Of a stretch of 64,000 nucleotides of DNA, positions 56,229 to 64,000 are shown piece by piece. Source of the stretch: Magnetococcus sp. PR-3. Lineage in GTDB: Bacteria; Pseudomonadota; Magnetococcia; Magnetococcales; Magnetococcaceae. The notes under the pieces were generated by a model that made no database searches, was not told where the DNA came from, and was given only the letters and a program-made list of their open reading frames with translations. The stretch spans positions 34,910-98,909 of the forward strand of contig NZ_JBAHUQ010000025.1 in NCBI RefSeq assembly GCF_036689865.1. The letters run 5' to 3'. Positions within the stretch are counted from its first letter, which is position 1, and each line of letters begins with the position of its first letter. The position numbers and the translations under genes were made by a program.

Positions 56229-58532
56229 TCACGGACTACTTTTCCAACGTAGAATACGCATATCTGAAGCTTCTAAAGTAGGCTCTTCCACCAAAGCAAA
56301 GCCCCCCCGGGTCAGCATGCTATCTGTTGCTTTCAGCTTGACCGCATGTCCAAACCCAACCTGTTTAAACAGTTCGGTTAGCGGTGTGTTTAAAATCCCT
56401 TGCGCTGAGGATACATCACGTAGCAGCGTCAAGCTCTCTTGCTGCAAAAAAGAGAAGTCTGTCTGTGGGGCGTTGGGTTGTGCTGCGACAGCAAGAAAGA
56501 TCAACTGCTCCTGACCAATGGATAGAGACGGCTTACCATGATCATCTGCATAGGTGCTGTAAAAGGTCGGTTCAAGGACGGTTAACCGTCCACCCGCTTC
56601 AATACGGTTAGGGCCGCCATCCTGGGGGAACAGGGTTGTCACTCCGTAAGCGGCATCAACAAATAGAATGGTTACATCAACAGCACGGTCGGTTGGATTT
56701 TCCACCGCAAGGGTAATTTGATCACAGTTACGCAAGGTCGCAACCCGCTCAAAGGCAAAGGGAGTCCCTTGATCGAGGGGTAGCTTTGCGCAAGCTTCAT
56801 GATCTAAATATCCTTGTATCGCCTGCTCTTGTGCAGCATTTAGCCCATGGCGTTTAACCGGACTGTGGTGACCAACAACCTCTACCCGCGCTTGATAACC
56901 CGGCTGATCGGTCATGATATCCCCCAGCCGTAATAATTGGATGACTTTGGCCATAGAGGTCAGGGAGGTCACCACTTTTTCCCGAAGCTGCTCAATCGAA
57001 CCCTGACCTGTTATGGCATGGCTCTGCATATGACTCTCTTTAACGTGACGAACACCGCCTGGGGGAAGAAACCACAATTTACCATCCTCAATATGGAGCT
57101 GAATATCCGCGCCTTGCTGGGGCTTAACCCACTGTAGCTGCATGGTATCGGGTGGGTTCTCTTGTAATGAGGTCACGGCAGCCATTAGATGCCCTACAGA
57201 GCCCAAGGGTGCTAGGGGTGCGGCTACTTTTAGGGTCAATGCCATAGGCCGTGAGACCAACCGAGCATAGTAAGGCCGACCTTCGATCGTAGAGAGTTGC
57301 GGCTTGTTTAATCCTGCATGAGCAATCGGCTGGAGGTGGCTACGGGTTATCTGTGCCATCTCTACCTGGGCATAACCAAGTAGAGCCTCTTCTTTGGCTG
57401 CAGGCGTTGGATAGAGCGCCACCACACTACCCTGCCCCACTTGGTGCAGAGATCCCGCCTGCATCAACCATGTGCCAGCATCCAGTTGTACACGCCACTC
57501 TCTTTGCCATTCTCCTGGTTTTAACCCAAACACAGGGGCATCCAAAAATGACCCACCTTCAAATAGGGGCGTTGTGCTCTCCCGATTCATGGCGTAATCA
57601 TGCAATATTCGTTGGGCCAACTGTCGGTAGGTTAGTCCACCATTACGGTGGAGCAATTGACTTAAGGTATAGGAGAATAATCCATACGGTTGCTTGTTAG
57701 GGTCGCCATAAGGGAGTTGACGTTCTGGGGTAACTTCTGATGTCTGGGCGGCAAAAAAAGCAACATACCCCCCCGCAGATTTAGACAAAGCCGCTTTTTC
57801 AGACATACTCGGAGCATCAGAACCCCCCACGTGTTGGCTTTGAGCCTGTCTAAACAATGTGGCATCCATCCCCAAATCCAGAACGGGGTCTACTTTTCGA
57901 TCTTTTTCGTAAGGGGTCGTCATTCCACGGGTCATGGTGCCAGAGTGACAGGTATCAAAAACAGCCCAGACAAAAGCACCACGGTTGCGTATTTGATAAA
58001 TGGACTGTGCAATTTCATCATCTAATAACGCATTACTTACCGTGCCTTGCGTACCATCCCATTGCCCACTGTCAATGGGGAGAAAGATTTCATTCAACCC
58101 ATCGGCTTCCTCCGCCCCCTTCCCTGCCGTGACGGGGGCCTGTGAACCGTGCCCACCAAACAGTAAAAAAACAAAATCATCATGTTGGGCATCTTTGGCC
58201 AACTGCTGGAGCGCCGATAGAATATGAGCCCGAGTGGGTCGATTATCTGCCCCCTTTACGCCATCAGCCAACACCTTAATACGCTCAGGTATAAAGCCAC
58301 GTTCCAGTAAAAGGTTGTGCATAAGCTGTACATCATTAGCAGGCCCATTTAACTGCAAGTGCTTAGGAAGATTATCGTATTGAGAGACCCCAACCAGAAG
58401 TGCATGTTTTTGCCCCGCTAAGACAGGAGAGGCAACAACGGGCAGGCAAAGCATGACCGCCCATACCAACCAGCTTAGCCAAAGCTGGCTTTTGGTTCCT
58501 CTCACATGCATGGTATCTAAGCCCTGCCTCAT
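56229..58532 (-). CDS. Exported caspase-like protease with DUF4384-like C-terminus
   Basis: About 767 residues. ATG at 58532 is chosen because GGAGAG (58539-58544) lies 6 bases upstream; a TTG at 58553 also fits the frame. The signal peptide is cut near VLA-G. Residues about 40-335 form a complete C14 caspase fold, with VGVSQYDNLP, H128 (FGGHGSQ) and C195 (DTCHSGT). A middle beta-rich part follows. The region about 630-740 resembles DUF4384 (ITLAVENPTDRAVDVTILFV and a later LSIGQEQLIFLAV), a domain often found with exported caspases and serine/threonine kinases. It is divergent from the sigma factor gene, so the two may share regulatory DNA. The substrate is unknown. Confidence 0.9.
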   Translation of the reverse strand: MRQGLDTMHVRGTKSQLWLSWLVWAVMLCLPVVASPVLAGQKHALLVGVSQYDNLPKHLQLNGPANDVQLMHNLLLERGFIPERIKVLADGVKGADNRPTRAHILSALQQLAKDAQHDDFVFLLFGGHGSQAPVTAGKGAEEADGLNEIFLPIDSGQWDGTQGTVSNALLDDEIAQSIYQIRNRGAFVWAVFDTCHSGTMTRGMTTPYEKDRKVDPVLDLGMDATLFRQAQSQHVGGSDAPSMSEKAALSKSAGGYVAFFAAQTSEVTPERQLPYGDPNKQPYGLFSYTLSQLLHRNGGLTYRQLAQRILHDYAMNRESTTPLFEGGSFLDAPVFGLKPGEWQREWRVQLDAGTWLMQAGSLHQVGQGSVVALYPTPAAKEEALLGYAQVEMAQITRSHLQPIAHAGLNKPQLSTIEGRPYYARLVSRPMALTLKVAAPLAPLGSVGHLMAAVTSLQENPPDTMQLQWVKPQQGADIQLHIEDGKLWFLPPGGVRHVKESHMQSHAITGQGSIEQLREKVVTSLTSMAKVIQLLRLGDIMTDQPGYQARVEVVGHHSPVKRHGLNAAQEQAIQGYLDHEACAKLPLDQGTPFAFERVATLRNCDQITLAVENPTDRAVDVTILFVDAAYGVTTLFPQDGGPNRIEAGGRLTVLEPTFYSTYADDHGKPSLSIGQEQLIFLAVAAQPNAPQTDFSFLQQESLTLLRDVSSAQGILNTPLTELFKQVGFGHAVKLKATDSMLTRGGFALVEEPTLEASDMRILRWKSSP

Positions 58533-58538
58533 CTTCTT

Positions 58539-58544
58539 CTCTCC
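58539..58544 (-). promoter_or_regulatory. Ribosome-binding site deciding the caspase/DUF4384 start
   Basis: GGAGAG sits 6 bases before ATG at 58532 and inside the longer TTG-started frame, favouring the shorter protein. Confidence 0.6.
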
Positions 58545-58826
58545 AAAAAACAAGCTTTTTTTATAACATTATTGGTCTGCTACTGACCCATTTGCCCTGT
58601 TTGCGGCTGCTACACAGACCCATAAAGAGGACAGTCATTAAGATACACAAAAAAAACCACCTGGCGGGGAGCAATCTCAAACGGGCTCTTCAGGGCTTAC
58701 CCCCCTTTTTTTTACAGACGTACTAAAATCACAAACCTTGTTGTTTTATAGCTTGATCGCAATAATGTTCATCTACCTAAATGTTGTGGCATCCGGTAAC
58801 GTACAGCGAAAGAGCGGAATTTCTTA

Positions 58827-59663
58827 ATGGAATGGTCCAAACTGTTTTTCTCGACAGAGATACAGACCAAACTAAGCCGTCTACTCGCTCGCCGTTTTAC
58901 AGACAGTACACTGGCAGAAGAGGCCTACAACTTTGTCTTGGAACATATTTCACAGGATAATTGGGCACGGTTACGTCAGTTTAAAGGACAAGCAAACCAC
59001 AAGACGTTTATGCACTCGGTTTTTAGTCATCTATTAGAGGACTTTTCACGGCACAAATTTGGTCGCCCGCGCCCCCCGGCATGGCTAAAACGTCTAGGCC
59101 CCTTATGGTTACGTCTCTATCAGCTTCTCTGCCTGGAACGGGAAGATACCGAACAAGCTGTCTTTGTTTTAACCCAATATCATGTGCGGGATGCCGCCTT
59201 TGTGCGCGCTGCGGCCGATACGGTTAAGGGGCGTATTGCCGATTGTGGTCAAACGACAGGTTCCACCCCCTTTACACCGGATATGGTGGACACACTTCAA
59301 GATAAAAACAGTGAACATCAAACCGATACCCCTGAAGATTTATTAAGCCAAAAACAGCAACACCCTATCATGGCTGCCCTTCGTATGTTGCTTGGCTCAC
59401 CCCCTGAACAGACAGATCCGCAACACACATGTACAAAGCCAAAACAGAAGCATCGACTAAATATTCAGTTGGATGATGAAGATCGCCTGATTTTGAAAAT
59501 GCGTTTTCAAGATGCACTTAAGCGCAGTGTCGTGGCCAAACGATTAGGCTATACGGAATCCCAAATTCGCACGCGGGAACACCGTGCATTAACCACCATT
59601 CAGCAAGAGCTGGCCAAAGCAGATATTGACTCATCGGACATTCACGCCTTATCCAACTTTTAG
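58827..59663 (+). CDS. Sigma-70 family (ECF-like) factor with a long inter-domain linker
   Basis: 278 residues. The region 2-like part (about 15-85) includes LARRFTDSTLAEEAYNFVLE and the helix FKTFMHSV-type segment ending SRHKFGRPRPP. The region 4-like part (about 215-268) contains LDDEDRLILKMRFQDALKRS and the helix-turn-helix VAKRLGYTESQIRTREHRAL. The linker between them is about 120 residues, much longer than in ordinary ECF factors of about 190 residues, and carries basic, helical and polar parts. It is divergent from the caspase/DUF4384 gene across a 294-base gap in which no further gene was seen. Its probable regulator is the zinc-finger membrane protein at 54376-55314. Target promoters are unknown. 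Confidence 0.82.
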   Translation: MEWSKLFFSTEIQTKLSRLLARRFTDSTLAEEAYNFVLEHISQDNWARLRQFKGQANHKTFMHSVFSHLLEDFSRHKFGRPRPPAWLKRLGPLWLRLYQLLCLEREDTEQAVFVLTQYHVRDAAFVRAAADTVKGRIADCGQTTGSTPFTPDMVDTLQDKNSEHQTDTPEDLLSQKQQHPIMAALRMLLGSPPEQTDPQHTCTKPKQKHRLNIQLDDEDRLILKMRFQDALKRSVVAKRLGYTESQIRTREHRALTTIQQELAKADIDSSDIHALSNF

Positions 59664-59898
59664 AAATAGAGAAAACATAACCACAGTGAGCTATTGCACT
59701 CTTATATACAAATATCCACACATACACAGAAAAAACATTTAATGCTCAACAAGCCAATACACTAACTCTGGTTAATATTTCTATCAATCTGTCTAAATTC
59801 TGCCAAAATATCATTTCTTTTATCTGTTGTTGCTGGTTACTTTTTGGCACTATTTAAAAGGGGATGTAGAGAAAACCTAGTGTCATGAGGCTGACTGG

Positions 59899-62229
59899 AT
59901 GGATACTCACACCGATCACGATGCGCCATACCCATTTTTGAAGGATGCCAGCATTGGCTTGGTGATCCTCGGCACCCTATTTATCATCAGCCAAACTAAC
60001 TTTTTAGCCTTTCATGCTGTTGCTGAGATCTTCAGCATTCTTGTGGCCTTCAGTTTCTTTGTTCTGGTTTGGTATACCTACACATTTCATAACCACCACT
60101 ATTTCCTCTTTCTTTCCACATTTTTTCTATCCATTGGTATTATCGATTTTTTGCATGTTCTCTCCTATAAAGGCATGCCTATTTTCCCAGGTTACGATGC
60201 CAATTTACCAACCCAACTATGGATTGCAGGGCGGTATATGCAGGCCATATCTTTATTAGTGGCCCCCTATTTTTTTAGTCATATCCTCAACAAAAAAACC
60301 CTTTTTTCAATCTCATCACTCACTGTTTCCATCATCTGTCTTCTTATTTTCTCTGGTTATTTTCCAGACTGCTATATAGAAGGTCACGGGTTAACTCCAT
60401 TTAAGGTTTACTCAGAGTGGATCATTATTTGTCTTTTGCTCGTGGTGACATTTCAGCTCAACACGCGATATAAAGAAGAGTTTTCCAGAACCATTCGACA
60501 ACTGATCACGCTGTCAGTTCTTCTTACAGCAGCTCAAGAACTCTGTTTTACTTTCTACGTTGGGGTTTACGATATCTCTAACGTGCTGGGGCATACCTTT
60601 AAAATTGTCGCCTGTTTTTTCCTGTTCCGGGCTGTGGTGATTATTGGATTGGAAAAACCTATTCAGGGGCTTTTTCACACCATGAAAAAAAGTGAACAGA
60701 ACCTCTCCCGCGCACAAGCGGTGAGTCATGTAGGTAGTTGGGATTGGGATCTTATTTCAAATAAACTTACCTGGACAGATGAGATCTACCGCATTCTTGG
60801 CCATAAGCCTCAATCGTTTGAAGCCACCTATGAAGCTTTTTTTGACTCGGTACACCCACACGATCAAGCTATGTTAAGACAAGCTGTTCAAGCCTCCCTA
60901 AGAGATCCCTCAATCCCCTACGACCTGGAACATCGCATTCTCAAACCTGATGGAGATGAAGGGATTGTCAGGGAGCGAGGTGAGATCATCCGGGATGAAA
61001 ACGGCACGCCCATTCATATGACCGGGACCGTTCAGGATATTACACGGCAAAAGCAGATGGAGGTGGCCTTACGCAATGCCATGCAAAAATCAAAACATGC
61101 CAACCAGGCGAAAAGTGATTTTCTGGCTGTTATGAGCCATGAGATACGCACACCTTTGAATGTTCTGTTAGGCATCAGTGATATTTTGCAGGAGAGTAAT
61201 CTTACACCGGAACAGCGTCATCAACTTAATACCGTCCATAAAACCGGTGAACATTTGCTCTGTCTGATTAATGACATTCTTGATTATTCTAAAATTGAAG
61301 CAGGGGGATTAGTTCTTGAGCCCGCATCCTTTGATCTTAAAAACCTGTTGGATACGGTTGCCCAACTTATGCATGCAAGAGCCAGCTCCAAGGAGCTTAC
61401 GTTTATACAGAACCACCCGTTTACAGAACCACATTGGGTGTATGGGGATGCAGGACGGTTAAGGCAGGTCATCGTTAATCTGATCGAAAATGCCATTAAG
61501 TTCACTCAACATGGTCAAGTCTGCTTAACGGTCACCACCAGCCCAACGCCAGACACCTATCAGATTACGATAACAGATACAGGCATGGGGATTGCCCCTG
61601 AACATTTGGATAAAATTTTTGATAAATTTACGCAAGCTGATGCAGGCATCTCTCGTCGTTTTGGGGGGTCTGGTTTAGGTTTGGCTATTTCCAAACAACT
61701 ACTGACCCTGATGGGAGGGGAGGTAACAGCGACCAGCATCATCAACAAAGGCAGCCAATTTAATCTTTCCGTTTCTCTCCCCCCTACAGAGCCTGTTTTA
61801 CAAGACCAACGTGAAAAATCTTTAAATATCCGTAGTGTTGGGCCTTTAAAAATTCTATTGGCTGAAGATTCGGAAGATAATCGGAACCTTATCGAGCTCT
61901 ATCTCCGTGAAACAGGGTGGGATATTTTTTCAGTCTGTGATGGAAAAGAAGCGGTTAGACTGGTTCAGCAAGCCCAATTTGATATGGTTTTAATGGATAT
62001 TCAAATGCCCCTTATGGATGGATTAACCGCAACCCGTGCTATCCGCACTTGGGAAGCTGAAAATCAACGCCCTGCTCTACCTATTTTAGCCCTTAGCGCC
62101 CATGCCATGGCTTCTGAGCAACAGAAAAGTTTGCAAGCAGGCTGCAACACCCACCTGACCAAACCCATTAAAAAACGACTCCTTATTCAAGAGATTATTC
62201 TTCACTTTCAAATGACATCATCCCCATAG
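59899..62229 (+). CDS. MASE3-PAS hybrid histidine kinase
   Basis: 776 residues. Residues about 15-255 form a seven-to-eight-span integral membrane sensor with the MASE3 signature (DFLHVLSYKGM, then ANLPTQLWIAGRYMQA). A PAS/PAC domain (about 275-385; VGSWDWDL, GTVQDITRQK) is followed by HisKA with H414 (VMSHEIRTPLN), HATPase (NLIENAIKFT, DTGMGI, GSGLGLAIS) and a receiver with D700 (LMDIQMPLMDG). There is no HPt domain and no response regulator next to it, so phosphate must pass to a partner elsewhere. The 235-base gap before it holds no clear gene. The link to the caspase cluster is only positional. Confidence 0.93.
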   Translation: MDTHTDHDAPYPFLKDASIGLVILGTLFIISQTNFLAFHAVAEIFSILVAFSFFVLVWYTYTFHNHHYFLFLSTFFLSIGIIDFLHVLSYKGMPIFPGYDANLPTQLWIAGRYMQAISLLVAPYFFSHILNKKTLFSISSLTVSIICLLIFSGYFPDCYIEGHGLTPFKVYSEWIIICLLLVVTFQLNTRYKEEFSRTIRQLITLSVLLTAAQELCFTFYVGVYDISNVLGHTFKIVACFFLFRAVVIIGLEKPIQGLFHTMKKSEQNLSRAQAVSHVGSWDWDLISNKLTWTDEIYRILGHKPQSFEATYEAFFDSVHPHDQAMLRQAVQASLRDPSIPYDLEHRILKPDGDEGIVRERGEIIRDENGTPIHMTGTVQDITRQKQMEVALRNAMQKSKHANQAKSDFLAVMSHEIRTPLNVLLGISDILQESNLTPEQRHQLNTVHKTGEHLLCLINDILDYSKIEAGGLVLEPASFDLKNLLDTVAQLMHARASSKELTFIQNHPFTEPHWVYGDAGRLRQVIVNLIENAIKFTQHGQVCLTVTTSPTPDTYQITITDTGMGIAPEHLDKIFDKFTQADAGISRRFGGSGLGLAISKQLLTLMGGEVTATSIINKGSQFNLSVSLPPTEPVLQDQREKSLNIRSVGPLKILLAEDSEDNRNLIELYLRETGWDIFSVCDGKEAVRLVQQAQFDMVLMDIQMPLMDGLTATRAIRTWEAENQRPALPILALSAHAMASEQQKSLQAGCNTHLTKPIKKRLLIQEIILHFQMTSSP

Positions 62230-62428
62230 TTTGGGTTGAAAGCCAAGCCCCCCCCCCTTTGCGGTGAAAGTCATGAACTATGACTCTCTGCGGTACGTCA
62301 TATGCACTCATGAACTCATTATTAACTGACATCACCCCCATCGTTTGGATTTAAAGCCAAGCCCCACTTGCGGTGATTGTCATGGACTACGACCCTCTGC
62401 GGCAAATCATATAGCACATATAAACACG
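62212..62428. repeat. Two-copy direct repeat (~100 bp units, ~115 bp apart)
   Basis: Copy A (about 62212-62314) and copy B (about 62327-62428) share TGACATCA-CCCCAT-GTTTGG, AAAGCCAAGCCCC, TTGCGGTGA, GTCATG-ACTA-GA and CTCTGCGG in order with few differences. Copy A has a C homopolymer (about 10 C) where copy B has CCCCA. Copy A begins inside the end of the kinase coding sequence and contains its stop codon. It may be an intergenic repeat family or the remains of a mobile element. Confidence 0.75.
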
Positions 62429-62714
62429 ATTGAACGCATGTTCATGGATTCTGTTACGACGGTTCATGCATCTATGGTCCATGCTTCCACCTGTGTCACA
62501 CATGTCACACATCTAAACGTACATAAAAAAGCAAAACGTATGACAACAGGCTCTAAATTGAAATCAGATAAAAACTGGAAGTAAAAATACGCGCAATTTG
62601 CTTAAAATTGATATAATATAGTGAGTTAATTTGGTTCACTACTTATGGTTCAAAAAGCTTCGGAGTTGGATTCGATTGGACAGGTTCCACTCTGAGGTGC
62701 AATGGAGGTCGAAG

Positions 62715-63017
62715 ATGGAGGGACTTGATGTTTATATTACGCGCCTTCTTACGCCACCACCAAGGCGGCTTAAAGGAACATGGGAAGAGCTGAATGACAT
62801 CAAAGACTTAAGCTTTTTACCGTCTATGGATCTGAACATGACAAAAGTAAAAGCTTTTCGAAACGATCATAAAGATGAGGCGCTACTAGTCACCCACGCC
62901 TCTCGCCCTAGAGGCTGGCTCTGGCACCATGTTGATCGGGGTCCGTGGCAAGAGGTTGAATCCTTCAAAGGTACCGGCGAGTGGTATTCTCGATCACTGG
63001 GTATGGTGATCCTTTAA
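62715..63017 (+). CDS. Small hypothetical protein
   Basis: 100 residues. ATG at 62715 is chosen because GGAGG lies 6 bases upstream; the frame is open back to about 62631 with no ribosome site. The product is soluble, with Pro/Arg near the N-terminus (LLTPPPRRLKGTWEEL) and a Trp-rich C-terminal part (GWLWHHVDRGPWQEV). No family is recognised. It lies between the direct repeat and a decayed transposase, a setting typical of accessory DNA. Confidence 0.55.
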   Translation: MEGLDVYITRLLTPPPRRLKGTWEELNDIKDLSFLPSMDLNMTKVKAFRNDHKDEALLVTHASRPRGWLWHHVDRGPWQEVESFKGTGEWYSRSLGMVIL

Positions 63018-63149
63018 TGCCCCAAGCCGGATACCCCCATAAATTTGATCTAAGCTGTTTCTCTATGGGTTTAGTTGATTGGAAAGTCACTGGTAAGGTG
63101 GACGTGAGTTAAGCCCATTGCCCCAGAGTGCACATGGTTCAGGACTTGT

Positions 63150-64000
63150 TTATCCCCTCGCAAAATGCATCCGTTCCTGATTGCAAAAAGTCTCCATATA
63201 CTCTAAAAATGCCCTGTTAAGCCTACACTCTGGCCTGACAGACCGCGTGGTACACCAACTCCGTTCTCAGAGTTTTAAAAACACACCCCTTAGGTGAATG
63301 ATCCCAGCCTCCCCCTTTACCGCGCATACTGCACTTGATTCCACGCTTGTCCATTAAAGGCTGGTAGTCCTTACGGGCATATTGACGACCTTGATCTGAG
63401 AGGGCCATCAGACCAGCAGATGGGGAGCGCTGTTTTAAGCCATTTCCAAAACATCAATGAGCAAATGGTTGCTCATGCGTGGCCCTTTTGACCAACCTAT
63501 GACCTCCGAGCATAGAGATCCATGACGGCAGCCCGCTAGAGTCAGCTCTCTACGGTCCATGCCTAGCTGTTGTCACAACCCGCTGTCACATTAGGGTGCA
63601 TCACTGAGAAATCCCGATTAAAAAGATTAGGGGCAACAGGAAGGTTGTGATGGGAGTTCGTCGTGACACGGAACGTCCTCTTCAGCTTCGCCCAGTTCTC
63701 CTATTCCTGGCGATGCCTTTTAACCCTCTAAAGCTCACTTTGAATCCGGAATGGGAACCACCAAACACCTGGTAGTTGAGGCTGGTATCCTGCATCTCCT
63801 GGTGCTCACGAATGAATTATAATTTCATTTCAGTCCCTATAAGAAGATGCGTATCACCTTTTTAGATTTCTCGCGCCGCCATCAAACACTTCTTTGTTCA
63901 ACATAAGCGGCGAAGCTCTTCCTCTTGAGGAAGACGATGCACTTTGCCAGGCGATGCAGCCTGACCATTTATCTACAAAGAGCTTTCCAGGTCCTCATAC
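63150..64000 (-). pseudogene. Decayed IS3-family transposase (OrfB/rve), truncated by window edge
   Basis: On the minus strand, fragments in several frames match the IS3-family integrase in order: LKRTFRVTTNSHHNLPVAPN and LFNRDFSVMHPN (about 63610-63700), then a segment like the VMDLYARR-VGWS motif (about 63480-63540), LSDQGRQYARKDYQPLMDKR plus IKCSMRGKGG (about 63310-63405), and FLEYMETFCNQERMH (about 63165-63210). Frameshifts and stops separate them. The expected active-site region after the CSM motif (normally NA-AESFF) reads HSPKGCVF, so the catalytic Glu is lost. No terminal inverted repeats were identified. It is inactive. Confidence 0.8.

Noticed and set aside
43408..59663. Type III-E CRISPR (Craspase-like) locus
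   Set aside because: A CHAT protein and a sigma factor occur together, but there is no Cas7-11-like gene, Cas1/Cas2, CRISPR array or Csx30-like sequence in the window, and the CHAT protein here is exported.
62345..62584. A 79-residue plus-strand frame
   Set aside because: Its first third lies inside the direct repeat and it has no convincing ribosome site; low-complexity residues follow.
1..64000. CRISPR arrays, tRNA and rRNA genes
   Set aside because: No regularly spaced identical repeats and no recognisable tRNA or rRNA motifs were seen while reading both strands.

Overview
The window reads as chromosomal DNA of a Gram-negative, probably aquatic proteobacterium. It has Sec-type signal peptides, large hybrid histidine kinases, and a giant adhesin-type protein with an LEPR-XLL-like N-terminus. 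From memory, this mix of giant surface protein, phosphorelays and caspase-like proteins fits a magnetotactic-coccus (Magnetococcales) type genome, but nothing in the window proves the taxon. There are no rRNA genes, tRNA genes or CRISPR arrays.

Layout. (1) Positions 1-20455, minus strand: a small unknown gene followed by the first 6,664 codons of a giant beta-rich surface or secreted protein. The 3' end of that gene lies beyond the left edge. (2) 20456-31131: an AT-rich gap, then a signalling block. It holds an OmpR-type regulator overlapping a propeller hybrid kinase, an orphan degenerate kinase ATPase-like protein on the opposite strand, a second hybrid kinase with 7TMR-DISM sensor domains, and a NarL-type regulator. 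(3) 31366-59663: a caspase-fold cluster. It contains a caspase/DUF4384/alpha-beta hydrolase fusion, a divergent WD40-caspase, an NTT-like transporter with HEAT and cNMP-binding domains plus a small cNMP-binding protein, a 2,854-residue ankyrin/TPR/propeller/CHAT protein, a tandem pseudocaspase-caspase, a membrane zinc-finger anti-sigma-like protein, an unknown acidic protein, a caspase/DUF4384 protein, and a divergent sigma-70 family (ECF-like) factor. (4) 59899-62229: a MASE3-PAS hybrid histidine kinase. (5) 62212-64000: a two-copy direct repeat, a small unknown gene and a decayed IS3-family transposase.

How the genes may work together. Every caspase/CHAT protein here carries an N-terminal export signal. 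The anti-sigma-like protein has a cytoplasmic zinc motif, one membrane span and a large periplasmic part. The simplest model is an envelope surveillance or regulated-proteolysis system: exported caspase-fold proteases respond to a cue read by their ankyrin, WD40, propeller or DUF4384 domains, and the sigma/anti-sigma pair links that state to transcription. The idea recalls protease-controlled sigma release by the CHAT protease of type III-E CRISPR systems, but no CRISPR component is present and no function has been tested. This cluster is the best candidate for an undescribed system.

Limits: domain calls come from reading motifs by eye. Boundaries are approximate, and no database search or structure prediction was run.
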